From Gracilimonas sp040117685 (GTDB taxonomy: Bacteria > Bacteroidota > Rhodothermia > Balneolales > Balneolaceae): a stretch of 64,000 nt of DNA. A program made the translations under genes and the position numbers. The DNA lies in the NCBI RefSeq assembly GCF_040117685.2, contig NZ_JBEDYP020000013.1, forward strand, positions 248,001 to 312,000, in the 5' to 3' direction. This document shows, piece after piece, positions 18,374 through 27,805 of this stretch (position 1 is the first letter of the stretch; every line of letters begins with the position of its first letter). The notes beneath the pieces are model-generated. The model searched no databases. It was given only the letters and a program-made list of their open reading frames with translations, and was not told where the DNA came from.

Positions 18374-18811
18374 ATGCAGGTAAAAGAGATCTTAAATCAA
18401 AAAGGAAGAGACATATTTTCTGTAAAGCCGGATTCCACTGTATTTGATGCCATCGCCAAAATGGCTGAATACAATGTCGGAGCATTACTGGTGATGGAAG
18501 ATTCTAAATTAAAGGGAATAATATCAGAGCGCGATTACAGGAACCGGGTAATTCTTGAGGGCAGAACCTCCAAGACTACGGAAGTGCAGGATATCATGAC
18601 CAGGGACGTCATCCGAGTTGAGCCCAAAGATACTGTCAATTTGTGCATGCAGCTTATGACTGAGAAGAAAATCCGGCATCTGCCTGTTGTTGAGAACGAG
18701 CAAGTAGTGGGGGTAATTTCTATAGGTGACGTTGTAAAAACCGTGATTGCTCATCAGAAATCAGAGATTGATTCCCTCCGTAATTATATCGGTGGCGGAT
18801 ATCCAACATAG
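18374..18811 (+). CDS. Two-CBS-domain protein
   Basis: This is a 145-residue protein made almost entirely of a CBS pair: domain one at about residues 8-62 (FSVKPDSTVFDAIAKMAEYNVGALLV, then GIISERDY) and domain two at about 75-135 (VIRVEPKDTVNLCMQLMTEKKIRHLPVVE, then GVISIGDVVK). CBS pairs bind adenosine nucleotides and report energy state. Stand-alone proteins of this form are common in respiring bacteria; the partner is unknown. Confidence 0.9.
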   Translation: MQVKEILNQKGRDIFSVKPDSTVFDAIAKMAEYNVGALLVMEDSKLKGIISERDYRNRVILEGRTSKTTEVQDIMTRDVIRVEPKDTVNLCMQLMTEKKIRHLPVVENEQVVGVISIGDVVKTVIAHQKSEIDSLRNYIGGGYPT

Positions 18812-18888
18812 CGGCATGTACCAAATGATGGTTGAATGATCCGTCATTTATCAGAGTTACACTTTCAACCCAGAACTAATACCCAGCT

Positions 18889-19638
18889 ATGCTTCGTACC
18901 TTTTTCATTTCTATCGTTTTAGGATTTTTAACTATTACTACTGCTTTGGCTCAGCTAAATAATAATCCCGACCGAATTGAAACCGATGAAGGAGAACTGG
19001 TCATTCATCCTATATTGCACGGTTCGATAATTTTTGAGTGGAACGGACAAACGGTATATATAGATCCCTGGGGACAAGCCGGATTATATGATGACAAACC
19101 TGCTCCTGATATCATCCTTATCACTCATCCGCATGGCGATCACCTCAGTCCCGAAACACTGGCCAGCCTCGATACTGAAAGCGCTTCATTCTATGTTCCA
19201 CAAGCTGTGGCTGATCAAATGCCGGAAGAATTCCTTGGCCAGACAACAGTGATTGCCAATGGTGAAACCATGGAATATGAAGGTATTACCATCCGGGCAG
19301 TACCTATGTATAATCTTCCCGAAGAAGGTGCCCGCCACGCTAAAGGCTGGGGTAATGGATATGTGCTTACCATGGGGGGAAAGGATGTTTATGTTTCCGG
19401 TGATACGGAAGGAATCCCCGAAATGCGAAATCTCCAGGGCATAGACATCGCATTTGTATGCATGAACCTGCCGTACACCATGGATATTAACCAGGCCTCC
19501 GATGCCGTTTTGGATTTTGAACCGGCAATCATATACCCCTACCACCACCGCGGGCAGGACATTCAGGAATTCAAAAAGCTGGTGGATACAGGAAACAAAG
19601 ATATCGAAGTACGACTGAAAAACTGGTACCCCAGATAG
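18889..19638 (+). CDS. Exported metallo-beta-lactamase fold hydrolase (UlaG-like)
   Basis: This is a 249-residue protein with a signal peptide ending TTALAQ. The metal-binding motif is H80-P-H82-G-D84-H85. Further ligands are plausibly the aspartate in VYVSGDTEG and the histidine in YPYHHRGQD. The short form and the IFEWNGQTVYIDPWG opening resemble the UlaG-like/L-ascorbate-6-phosphate lactonase branch of the superfamily. An exported member cannot be given a substrate by reading alone. Confidence 0.85.
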   Translation: MLRTFFISIVLGFLTITTALAQLNNNPDRIETDEGELVIHPILHGSIIFEWNGQTVYIDPWGQAGLYDDKPAPDIILITHPHGDHLSPETLASLDTESASFYVPQAVADQMPEEFLGQTTVIANGETMEYEGITIRAVPMYNLPEEGARHAKGWGNGYVLTMGGKDVYVSGDTEGIPEMRNLQGIDIAFVCMNLPYTMDINQASDAVLDFEPAIIYPYHHRGQDIQEFKKLVDTGNKDIEVRLKNWYPR

Positions 19639-19687
19639 AGCTTAACATCTGTTGAGCGTAACTCCTACCTTCCCTCAAAAAGAATCT

Positions 19688-20320
19688 ATGCTGTGTACGC
19701 TCTGCTCATCTGAAACAGAACCGTTTTATCATTACGAGAATGAAGACCGGAAATATCACCGGTGCACCTACTGCCGGGCGGTTCTCATGGATACTGAAGA
19801 TTACCCAACTCCTGAAGAAGAGATTTTCAGGTATGAAAGCCACGATAATGACGTGGAAGATCCGCGTTATCAGGAGTTTGTGTCGCCTTTAGTGGAAAAG
19901 ATTACCGAAAAATTCCCCCCCGATTCTTTGGGGCTGGACTTTGGTTCGGGTACGGGACCTGTAATTACCAAAATGCTCACCGACCAAGGGTATTCCGTCA
20001 ATACATTTGACCCGTTTTTTGACAATAATCCTTCCGTTCTGGATTTAAATTATGATTACATCGTCAGCTGCGAAGTAATGGAGCATTTTCACCATCCTCA
20101 TAAGGAATTCACCAAGCTTAGAAATATGCTAAAGCCGGGCGGTGGGCTTTTCCTCAAAACTGATATTTATACCGACGATATCGATTTCCACAGCTGGTAT
20201 TATAAAAGTGATGAGACCCATGTCATCTTCTACCATCCCGATACGCTCACCTGGATGAAATCTGAATTTGGATTCGGCCGGTTAGACATCGATGGAAGGC
20301 ATATTACCTTCCTGCTTTAG
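19688..20320 (+). CDS. Class I SAM-dependent methyltransferase with N-terminal zinc-knuckle cysteines
   Basis: The ATG at 19688 gives 210 residues; the alternative TTG at 19652 has no better ribosome site. The N-terminus has two CxxC pairs (CTLC near residue 2 and CTYC near 27), probably a zinc knuckle. The methyltransferase core shows LGLDFGSGTGPV (SAM motif I), YDYIVSCEVMEHFHHP (motif for Methyltransf_23-type enzymes) and MLKPGGGLFLKTD. Target unknown. The gene sits 49 bases after the metallo-hydrolase. Confidence 0.85.
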   Translation: MLCTLCSSETEPFYHYENEDRKYHRCTYCRAVLMDTEDYPTPEEEIFRYESHDNDVEDPRYQEFVSPLVEKITEKFPPDSLGLDFGSGTGPVITKMLTDQGYSVNTFDPFFDNNPSVLDLNYDYIVSCEVMEHFHHPHKEFTKLRNMLKPGGGLFLKTDIYTDDIDFHSWYYKSDETHVIFYHPDTLTWMKSEFGFGRLDIDGRHITFLL

Positions 20321-20453
20321 CATATTTTTCCACACTTTTCCGCATAGTAGAAAATCACCCTTTTTTTATGCAAATTAGTCTCAATCCTATGGGGCTTTTG
20401 GGTTTAAAGAAAATAAGGGGTACCAAAGCTTCTCTAACTACAAATGAAATACT

Positions 20454-21440
20454 ATGAAAAAGTTATTACTTGCATTGGGAGCATTGTTTCTAATCGTAAT
20501 TGTCGGACTGGCTGGTTTATTGATTTATGTCTCTACGGCTCTCCCGAATGTTGGACCTGCGCCAGAAATTCAGATTGAACAGACTGCGGAAAGAATCGAG
20601 CGGGGACGACATCTTGCCAATAACGTAATGGTTTGCACCCATTGCCACTCGCCGCAGGAAAAATCAAAATTCACACACCCTCTTGATAAGAACATGTTTG
20701 CCGCCGGTGGAACCCGTTTTGGTACTGAAGAAGGTTTTCCGGGAAATTATTATGCCCCTAACCTGACTCCCGCCAACCTTGGCGGCTGGTCGGATGGGGA
20801 AATTTACCGGGCAATAACCGAAGGCGTAAGCAAAGACGGACGGGCTCTATTTCCGATTATGCCTTACCCGAATTATGCAAAAATGAGCAAAGAGGATGTT
20901 TATTCAATTATCGCTTACCTGCGTACACTAAAGCCGATTGAAAATGAAGTACCTGCATCAGAATCTTTTTTCCCTATGAATTTCATCATAAATACCATAC
21001 CTGCTGAGACCGAACTTTCTGATAATCAACCAGCCACAACTGATCCCGTAAGCTGGGGGAAGTACCTGGTAACTGCAGCCAGCTGTATGGATTGCCACAC
21101 CCCAATGGAGCAAGGAGCTCCTATTCCGGGAATGACCCTTGCAGGGGGGATGGAATTCCCAATGGAAGACGGCAGTATTGTCAGGACGGCGAACATTACT
21201 CCGGATATTGAAACAGGTATAGGAACATGGACAGAGGAGCAGTTTGTAAACCGATTTAAAGTATATGCTGACTCCACTTTTGAGTATCATGAAGTTGCTG
21301 CCGGAGAATTTAACACAGCCATGCCCTGGACTATGTACGCCCAAATGTCGGAAGAGGAGTTGAAAGCCATTTACGCTTACCTGCGCACAGCCGCTCCTGT
21401 TCAACATTTAGTCACGAGGTTTACACCCGTCGGAGACTAA
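20454..21440 (+). CDS. Membrane-anchored diheme cytochrome c
   Basis: This is a 328-residue protein with an N-terminal membrane anchor (about residues 3-28) and two class I cytochrome c domains. Haem motifs are C61-T-H-C64-H65 and C211-M-D-C214-H215. Each is followed by a YAPNLTP/TANITPD segment and a late methionine (PYPNYAKMS; MPWTMYAQMS) for the axial ligand. The layout matches diheme cytochromes that accept electrons from alcohol, gluconate or similar dehydrogenases, but no dehydrogenase is adjacent. A terminator follows at 21461. Confidence 0.9.
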   Translation: MKKLLLALGALFLIVIVGLAGLLIYVSTALPNVGPAPEIQIEQTAERIERGRHLANNVMVCTHCHSPQEKSKFTHPLDKNMFAAGGTRFGTEEGFPGNYYAPNLTPANLGGWSDGEIYRAITEGVSKDGRALFPIMPYPNYAKMSKEDVYSIIAYLRTLKPIENEVPASESFFPMNFIINTIPAETELSDNQPATTDPVSWGKYLVTAASCMDCHTPMEQGAPIPGMTLAGGMEFPMEDGSIVRTANITPDIETGIGTWTEEQFVNRFKVYADSTFEYHEVAAGEFNTAMPWTMYAQMSEEELKAIYAYLRTAAPVQHLVTRFTPVGD

Positions 21441-21460
21441 CAGTCAGATCGTTTATAAAG

Positions 21461-21489
21461 AGGTTCAGGTTTGCCCTGAACCTTTTTAA
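21461..21489 (+). terminator. Terminator of the cytochrome c gene
   Basis: A 9-bp perfect stem (21461-21469 with 21475-21483, AGGTTCAGG/CCTGAACCT) is followed by a five-T run. The tail runs into the last codon of the convergent M1 peptidase gene. Confidence 0.85.
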
Positions 21490-23201
21490 TTCCCAAGCAG
21501 ATTAAAACTTCCCACATAGTAATTTGGATCAACTGTAAGTGTGTATGACTCATTGGATTCCAGGGCTACTGTCTTCCATCCTGTACCGGGTTCCAGCCTT
21601 AGCTTTTCACCGTTGATTGTTACATCTACCGGCAGGTTAAATCCGGCTACTGTATTCCCCCATCTATACATCAGCGTGTTCTTCCGAAAAGCATACTCGA
21701 GGGCAGGAATTCGAATATCCCGCAGATACTGATCAAAGACGGAATCTAAATCCATGCCTAATTTATCGCTGATATAATTCTCAATGTGAGTGGTAGTTAC
21801 GGTTTGGTGGTAGAATTCCCGGTTCAACCCCCGCAAGGTTTCCCGCCATAGAGAATCATTGTCCGCTACCTGCCGTAACGTATGCAACAGGTTCCCGCCT
21901 TTGTTATACATATCACCCGACCCTTCGTGATGCACCCCATAAACCCCAATCAACGGACTGTTATTTTGAATTCCGAGTCTGAGCCCTTGTACATACTCAT
22001 TGGCTGCTTGTTCACCATAGTGATAATCCAGGTACAGGCTTTCTGAGTAATTGGTGAATCCTTCATGAATCCACATATCAGCTACATCGGCATAGGTGAT
22101 ATTATTGGCAAACCACTCATGTCCCGTTTCATGAATGATGATGAAGTCGAATTTCAAACCCCAGCCCGATCCGCTTAAATCCCGGCCTAAATATCCGTTT
22201 TGGTATTTATTTCCATAGGTAACCGAGCTTTGGTGTTCCATTCCCAGATAAGGAACTTCCACCAGTTTAAAACCGTCTTCATAAAACGGGTAAGGACCAA
22301 ACCAATATTCAAAGGCATCCATCATGGGCTTAACCTGCTTGAACTGCTTTTTGGCTTTCTCCAGGTTTTCCCGGAGTACATAATAATCCAAATCCAGGAT
22401 TCCTTTTTCCCCTTCGTATTCTTCCCCGAAATGCACATAATCACCAATATTTATATTTACTCCATAGCTGTTGATGGGGTTAGACACAAACCAATTCCAG
22501 GTTTTGGTTCCGTTCTGATGTTCATCAACACCTCTCAATCTCCCGTTCGACACATCCATGAGTGAATCCGGGGCATTTACACTGATCAGCAGGCTATCCA
22601 CTTCATCATAGGGATGATCTTTGTTGGGCCACCATATACTGGCACCAATCCCCTGATTTGAAGTAGCTACAAACGGACGCCCATTACTGTCCTGAGTCCA
22701 GGTAAAACCGCCATCCCAGGGTGGACGAACAGCAACTTTCGGTTTTCCTGAAAAATGAACAACAAGCTCATTTACGTCTCCGGTTTTTTGGTTTTTGGTG
22801 AGCACTATAAAATAAGCATTTCCATCCCGGCGGTAGTCCAGCGATTTACCGGCCTGGATTACCTTATTGATTTCCATCGGTGGCTGCAGATCAATCTGCA
22901 TGGTTTGGTAAGGCTTCAGTACTTTATACTGTACTTTGTTGGAACCGGAAATGGAACTGTCTGCAATGTTCACATCTACTGTCAGGTGATAATATGTCAG
23001 GTCCCACCATTTCCGCTCTTCTGTAATGGAACCCCTTAGGCTATCCTGATGGGTGAACTCTGTTTGTGGAGTAAAAATCTGTGCATTTATATCCGGTAAT
23101 CCGACCGCCATTATAAATAAAAAAACAAGTGTTAAAATTCTGAACGTTTTCAATTTCTTATCCTTTATGATAGCGGACGGAGTATTTTGTACGCTATCCA
23201 A
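21486..23201 (-). CDS. M1 family zinc metallopeptidase (exported)
   Basis: This is a 571-residue protein with an N-terminal hydrophobic segment (about residues 20-40). The gluzincin zinc site is H357-E358-T-G-H361 with the third ligand E380 in MWIHEGFTNYSE, the exact HExxH-x18-E spacing of M1. The exopeptidase motif usually GAMEN reads GMEH here. The N-terminal domain is the usual M1 beta saddle (YYHLTVDVNIADSSISGSN), and a short C-terminal domain follows. It is shorter than full aminopeptidase N, as in many Bacteroidota M1 proteins. It should cleave N-terminal residues from peptides in the periplasm or at the surface. Confidence 0.92.
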   Translation of the reverse strand: MDSVQNTPSAIIKDKKLKTFRILTLVFLFIMAVGLPDINAQIFTPQTEFTHQDSLRGSITEERKWWDLTYYHLTVDVNIADSSISGSNKVQYKVLKPYQTMQIDLQPPMEINKVIQAGKSLDYRRDGNAYFIVLTKNQKTGDVNELVVHFSGKPKVAVRPPWDGGFTWTQDSNGRPFVATSNQGIGASIWWPNKDHPYDEVDSLLISVNAPDSLMDVSNGRLRGVDEHQNGTKTWNWFVSNPINSYGVNINIGDYVHFGEEYEGEKGILDLDYYVLRENLEKAKKQFKQVKPMMDAFEYWFGPYPFYEDGFKLVEVPYLGMEHQSSVTYGNKYQNGYLGRDLSGSGWGLKFDFIIIHETGHEWFANNITYADVADMWIHEGFTNYSESLYLDYHYGEQAANEYVQGLRLGIQNNSPLIGVYGVHHEGSGDMYNKGGNLLHTLRQVADNDSLWRETLRGLNREFYHQTVTTTHIENYISDKLGMDLDSVFDQYLRDIRIPALEYAFRKNTLMYRWGNTVAGFNLPVDVTINGEKLRLEPGTGWKTVALESNESYTLTVDPNYYVGSFNLLGN

Positions 23202-23312
23202 CTTTTAATATTTCTTAGTTGCTGTGCTTAGGTCGATGATTTAATATAATTAGTCTGACAAACAGCGTTTGCAATAGCGTCTCAGCCTTTTATCTTAAGG
23301 TGGTTCATCCGT

Positions 23313-23328
23313 TGGATTTTTTAATCCA
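23313..23328. other. Hairpin in the divergent spacer between M1 peptidase and porin genes
   Basis: A 6-bp stem TGGATT/AATCCA with a four-T loop lies in the 259-base divergent gap. The surrounding ATCCACCAAAA also appears upstream of susC near 6125. It might be an operator, but the support is weak. Confidence 0.25.
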
Positions 23329-23460
23329 CCAAAAATCAAAACACCTGATAAATGAAGTTAACTGCTACAAAACTTCATGGTGTTCTCGCCTAATGCTTCA
23401 GGCTGAGTTTCTTTCATCTAATTACGTAATGGTAACTAAATTAAATTTTCAGAGCTAATC

Positions 23461-24618
23461 ATGAAAAAACTAAGCGTTCTTGTCACAACATTTCTATTGT
23501 TCTTCTCAACATTCGCTTTTGCGCAAGAAGATGAATCTTCGTTATCGGTAGGAGGTGCTGTACGATATAACGTACTGCTAACCGATTATGAAGACGGCAC
23601 CATCAACAACAATGATGCACAGTTTACATGGGATACCTGGCGGCTGAATGTTAACGCCGAGAAGAATGGAGTGAAACTTAATTTTGAGTACCGCTTCTAC
23701 CCTACCTTTAATACTCATTTTGTAAAACAGGGTTGGTTGGGTTACGACTTTAACGAAAAGAATAACCTTCAGATAGGTGTTACTCAGGTGCCTTTCGGGA
23801 ATTTGCAGTATAACTCGCATAACTGGTGGTTTCAGGGGCCTTATTATGTAGGCTTGGAAGATGATCATGACATGGGACTGAAATATACCCATACAGCTGA
23901 TAACTGGGACTTAATGGCCGCATACTTCTTTCAGCCCGAACCAGCAGGTCCGGCCGGCGGTAGCGGATCGTTTGGTTTTGGGGGCTCAGGACGATATTCC
24001 TATGATATAGTTCCTGCCGGAAATCAAACCAACTACGAACGGAATCAACTGAATCTGCGTGTTACCCGAACCATTGATATCGAACAGGGAAGCATTGAGT
24101 TTGGTGCAAGTGGTGAAGTTGGGCAAATCTGGAACCAAGCACTGAACGAAACTTCTTCCCGCTACGCATTGGCTGCCCACACAGATATAGATTATGGCAA
24201 CTGGAACTTCAAAGGGCAGTTTATCAATTATGGAATGGATGCCCAAAATAACAGCGGGCAGAGTGTTGATATCGTAAATATGGGTGCATACGGTACTCCA
24301 TATTCGGTGGCTACAGCAATGAACATCTACTCTGCCGGGTTAAGCTACAGCTATGATGTGGACTGGGGCCCCATCACAAACCTGAACTTCTATAACGACT
24401 ACTCCTACTTTCAGAAAAACATCGACGGTTTTTACGATGCCCATCAACATGTGGTTGGCTTCCTGCTCTCTGCCGGAAATGTATATACCTACTTTGACAT
24501 TGCCAGAGGCAGTAATCAGCCATGGATTACCGACAATTTCGGAACGGGTCTTGGACAAGGTGTAAATGACGCCCGCTGGAACACCCGGTTCAACATTAAT
24601 ATTGGGTACTACTTCTAA
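23461..24618 (+). CDS. Porin-like outer membrane beta-barrel protein
   Basis: This is a 385-residue protein with a signal peptide ending FAFAQ and continuous amphipathic strands rich in aromatic residues, ending in a terminal phenylalanine (NINIGYYF), as for outer membrane barrels. Its style (WDTWRLNVNAEKNGVKLNFEYRFYPTF, LQIGVTQVPFG) resembles phosphate-selective porin O/P-like proteins. It lies just upstream of proVWX on the same strand, so a role as outer membrane channel for compatible solutes is suggested by position only. Confidence 0.75.
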   Translation: MKKLSVLVTTFLLFFSTFAFAQEDESSLSVGGAVRYNVLLTDYEDGTINNNDAQFTWDTWRLNVNAEKNGVKLNFEYRFYPTFNTHFVKQGWLGYDFNEKNNLQIGVTQVPFGNLQYNSHNWWFQGPYYVGLEDDHDMGLKYTHTADNWDLMAAYFFQPEPAGPAGGSGSFGFGGSGRYSYDIVPAGNQTNYERNQLNLRVTRTIDIEQGSIEFGASGEVGQIWNQALNETSSRYALAAHTDIDYGNWNFKGQFINYGMDAQNNSGQSVDIVNMGAYGTPYSVATAMNIYSAGLSYSYDVDWGPITNLNFYNDYSYFQKNIDGFYDAHQHVVGFLLSAGNVYTYFDIARGSNQPWITDNFGTGLGQGVNDARWNTRFNINIGYYF

Positions 24619-24635
24619 ACGGTAGTATTAACATA

Positions 24636-24702
24636 CATCCTGCTTGATGCGGGATGTCCTGAAAACGGAAGCATATTCCCTTTTGAGGAGGTCCCGGACA
24701 TC
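24636..24702 (+). promoter_or_regulatory. Two mutually exclusive hairpins in the proV leader
   Basis: Hairpin 1 is an 8-bp stem (24636-24643 with 24649-24656, CATCCTGC/GCGGGATG, one G-U). Hairpin 2 pairs GATGTCC (24653-24659) with GGACATC (24696-24702). They share 24653-24656 and so cannot form together. The segment lies between the porin stop and the proV start. It may be a terminator-like or attenuator structure; no long T run follows. Confidence 0.35.
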
Positions 24703-24734
24703 ATATAACTCAATTATAATTGAACGAAGGAGAT

Positions 24735-25967
24735 ATGGCCGCTATAACCGTTAAAAACCTGTTTAAAATTTTTGGGAAGAATCCTGAAAAAGCCTTCCCG
24801 TTAATAGAAAAAGGTAAATCCAAAGATGAAATCCTGAACAAAACAGGAAATACCATCGGTATCAATAATGCCAGCTTTAAGGTTAAAGAGAAAGAGATGT
24901 TTGTGATCATGGGGCTTTCCGGAAGTGGGAAGTCCACCGTGCTGCGGTGCCTGAACCGGCTCATAGAACCTACCAAAGGTCAGGTAATGATTGGCAACGA
25001 AGATATTACCGAGGTAGATAAGGAGAGATTACTGGAAATGCGCCGCAAAAAAATGTCGATGGTGTTTCAGAACTTTGGCTTATTTCCCCATCGCACCGTT
25101 TCAGAAAATGTGCAATACGGGCTGGAAATCAGTGGGATGGATAAAGATCAACGTAAGAAAAAAGCCTACGAAGCCATTGAGAAGGTTGGATTAAAAGGAT
25201 ATGAAGAACAGAAGCCTGATGAACTCAGTGGCGGAATGCAACAGCGGGTCGGATTGGCAAGGGCTTTGGCTAATGACCCCGAAATCCTGCTGATGGATGA
25301 AGCATTCAGCGCCCTCGACCCTCTCATTCGCGCCGATATGCAGGACGAACTGCTGGAGCTACAGGCTGAAGTTCATAAAACGGTCGTATTTATTACGCAT
25401 GATTTGGATGAAGCGCTTAAAATCGGAGACCGCATCGCCATCATGAAAGACGGATATGTGGTTCAGGTGGGAACGCCGGAAGAAATTCTTACCAACCCCG
25501 CTGATGACTATGTGAGAGCTTTTGTACAGAATGTAGATCGAACAAAGATCATTACGGCGCAGGCCATCATGCGGAAAGCCCCAACCGTTCAGGTTCCTAA
25601 AGACGGTCCATCCGTTGCTATCCGAAATATGGAAAAAACAGGGGTTTCTACAACGTATGTAGTTGATGAAAACCGATATCTAAAAGGCATTGTTAAGATA
25701 GATGACGCCATTAAGTTGAAGGAAGACGGAGTTAAGGACCTCCAGGAAATTATTATTTCAGATATTGAAGTCTGTGGACCAGAAACCCCCATCAATCAAT
25801 TACTTCCCAAAGCTATTGAAGCCAAATACCCTATCGCTGTAATTGAAGATGACAGCAGCTTGGCAGGAATTGTAGATCGTGCTACGATTATGGCAGAGCT
25901 CAACGAAAATGGCTTAGATACCCAAAACAAAGAAATCAAGACTAATAAAAAAACTACTACTTCCTGA
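24735..25967 (+). CDS. proV: Glycine betaine/proline ABC transporter ATP-binding protein with CBS domains
   Basis: The ATG at 24735 gives 410 residues. AAGGAG at 24727-24732 is close but better than anything near the TTG at 24720. Walker A is at residues 60-68 (GLSGSGKST), the signature is LSGGMQQRVGLARAL, and Walker B is EILLMDEAF. A C-terminal CBS pair begins near residue 280. This is the ProV/OpuAA architecture, in which CBS domains sense ionic strength. It powers betaine uptake with the next two genes; the stop is 2 bases before proW. Confidence 0.95.
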   Translation: MAAITVKNLFKIFGKNPEKAFPLIEKGKSKDEILNKTGNTIGINNASFKVKEKEMFVIMGLSGSGKSTVLRCLNRLIEPTKGQVMIGNEDITEVDKERLLEMRRKKMSMVFQNFGLFPHRTVSENVQYGLEISGMDKDQRKKKAYEAIEKVGLKGYEEQKPDELSGGMQQRVGLARALANDPEILLMDEAFSALDPLIRADMQDELLELQAEVHKTVVFITHDLDEALKIGDRIAIMKDGYVVQVGTPEEILTNPADDYVRAFVQNVDRTKIITAQAIMRKAPTVQVPKDGPSVAIRNMEKTGVSTTYVVDENRYLKGIVKIDDAIKLKEDGVKDLQEIIISDIEVCGPETPINQLLPKAIEAKYPIAVIEDDSSLAGIVDRATIMAELNENGLDTQNKEIKTNKKTTTS

Positions 25968-25969
25968 TT

Positions 25970-26794
25970 ATGTTTGATCTACCTGTTGGAGATGCATTTG
26001 AATTTGCAATCAACTGGCTGACCAATAACCTGAGCGGATTCTTTGACCTTGTGACCCTGGTGGTTGACTCTTTTCTGGTGGGGATAGAGAACCTGCTTTT
26101 ATTTCCCCACCCCATTATAATGATTGTGCTGTTCAGCGCCATTGCCTGGTATGTATCAGGAAAGGGAGTCGGAATTTTCACCATACTTGGTCTGCTCGTT
26201 ATTGAAGGTATGGATATGTGGGACGGAACCATGGAGACGCTGGCCCTGATCATCACCGCGGTTGTAATTGCACTGCTGATTGGCATCCCGCTGGGGATCT
26301 GGGCTTCCAAAAGCAAAACAGTGGAAAAGGTTGTCCGTCCCATTCTGGATTTTATGCAGACCATGCCCGCTTTTGTGTACCTGATCCCTGCCGTACTATT
26401 TTTTGGAATAGGTCAGGTTCCTGGCGTGATCGCTACGCTCATTTTTGCTATGCCACCGGCTGTACGACTTACCAATTTGGGAATCCGGCAGGTACCGGAA
26501 GAAATCAGGGAAGCTGCCCTGGCTTTTGGCTCCGATTCCAAACAAATGCTTTTAAAAGTGGAACTGCCTGTTGCCCTCCCCACAATCCTTGCGGGAGTAA
26601 ACCAAACCATTATGCTGGCTCTATCAATGGTGGTTATTGCAGCTTTGATTGGAGCCGGAGGGTTAGGTCAGCCTGTGGTAACAGGCCTGCAACAGCTGGA
26701 TATTGGCCTTGGATTTGAAGGCGGGCTGGCTATCGTAATTCTGGCCGTGTTTTTGGATAGAGTGACGCAGTCATTAGGTGCTTCAACCCAATAA
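25970..26794 (+). CDS. proW: Glycine betaine/proline ABC transporter permease
   Basis: This is a 274-residue permease with about six membrane helices. The EAA coupling motif is visible as IREAALAFGSDSKQMLLKVELPVALPTILAG in the second half, preceded by FMQTMPAFVYLIPAVLFFGIG, a strongly conserved ProW/OpuAB stretch. It follows proV by 2 bases and precedes the binding protein by 45 bases. Confidence 0.95.
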   Translation: MFDLPVGDAFEFAINWLTNNLSGFFDLVTLVVDSFLVGIENLLLFPHPIIMIVLFSAIAWYVSGKGVGIFTILGLLVIEGMDMWDGTMETLALIITAVVIALLIGIPLGIWASKSKTVEKVVRPILDFMQTMPAFVYLIPAVLFFGIGQVPGVIATLIFAMPPAVRLTNLGIRQVPEEIREAALAFGSDSKQMLLKVELPVALPTILAGVNQTIMLALSMVVIAALIGAGGLGQPVVTGLQQLDIGLGFEGGLAIVILAVFLDRVTQSLGASTQ

Positions 26795-26839
26795 GAGTTT
26801 TAGATATAAACAGAACCGTAACATTAAACCAAAAGAACA

Positions 26840-27742
26840 ATGAGAACGAATAACAGAATATCGGTTATGCTTTCAAAGCTGGGGATATTCGTCCTGGCTT
26901 TTGGGCTGATTACCGCATGTAATCAAAAATCAGAAAATGAAACAAAAACAGCCGACCTTGTATATGTAAACTGGGCTGAAGGGATTGCCTACACTAACCT
27001 TGCTAAAGTAGTACTGGAAGATAAGATGGGCTATGAGGTTGAAATTACTTCAGCCGGAGTTGGACCAGCCTATACAGCCGTTGCGAATGGTGATTCCGAT
27101 GCTTTTATGGAAACCTGGCTGCCCACCCTTCACGCAGATTACATTGAGCAATATCAGGAAGACATCATTGATCTGGGAACCGTTTATGAGGGAACCCAAA
27201 GCGGCCTGGTTGTACCAACTTATGTTGAGATTGATAAAATCTCTGAATTGAATACCGTTGCGGATAAATTCGACGGTGAGATTACCGGAATTGACGCCGG
27301 TGCAGGTATCATGAAAACCACCAGCGAAGTAATTGAGGACTACAACCTTGATTATGAGCTTGTACAATCAAGCGGACCGGCAATGACCTCTGCTCTGAAG
27401 AAAGCTTATGAAAATGAGGAACCTATTGTTGTAACCGGTTGGAAGCCTCACTGGATGTTTGGAAGCTTCGACCTCAAGTTTCTTCAGCAAGACAAAGACA
27501 TGATGAAATGGAAAACCGGAAGCATACACATTATGGGCCGTAAAGACCTTCGGGAAGACAAACCGGAACTGGCCGCCTTTCTTTCCAATATGCACCTGAC
27601 CGATACCGAGCTATCCGATTTAATGGTTCAAATCAATAAATCAGATAAACCGGAACAGGAAGTTGCCAAAGAATGGCTCGTCAATAATGAAGATGTGATT
27701 GCAGACTGGATTCCTGAAGACGAAAAGCAGGCAGGAATGTAG
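26840..27742 (+). CDS. proX: Glycine betaine-binding lipoprotein (ProX/OpuAC family)
   Basis: This is a 300-residue lipoprotein with lipobox ITAC (cysteine near residue 27) and an OpuAC-type binding fold. The tryptophans typical of the betaine-binding aromatic box are seen in VYVNWAEGIAYTN, METWLPTLHADY and VVTGWKPHWMF. It captures glycine betaine or a similar quaternary amine and delivers it to ProW. It is last in the proVWX operon and is followed by a terminator at 27771. Confidence 0.93.
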   Translation: MRTNNRISVMLSKLGIFVLAFGLITACNQKSENETKTADLVYVNWAEGIAYTNLAKVVLEDKMGYEVEITSAGVGPAYTAVANGDSDAFMETWLPTLHADYIEQYQEDIIDLGTVYEGTQSGLVVPTYVEIDKISELNTVADKFDGEITGIDAGAGIMKTTSEVIEDYNLDYELVQSSGPAMTSALKKAYENEEPIVVTGWKPHWMFGSFDLKFLQQDKDMMKWKTGSIHIMGRKDLREDKPELAAFLSNMHLTDTELSDLMVQINKSDKPEQEVAKEWLVNNEDVIADWIPEDEKQAGM

Positions 27743-27770
27743 TTGAACTAACTACTTCAAATCAATTTCA

Positions 27771-27802
27771 GGGAAGCGCGTTAGCTCGTGTTTCCCTTTT
27801 CT
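27771..27802 (+). terminator. Terminator of proVWX
   Basis: A 10-bp stem (27771-27780 with 27787-27796, GGGAAGCGCG/CGTGTTTCCC, two G-U pairs) with a 6-base loop is followed by TTTTCTT. It lies between convergent genes. Confidence 0.8.
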
Positions 27803-27805
27803 TAT

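Noticed and set aside
26218..26718. 166-residue open frame in proW
   Set aside because: It is an out-of-frame reading of the proW permease, rich in cysteine and histidine by chance.
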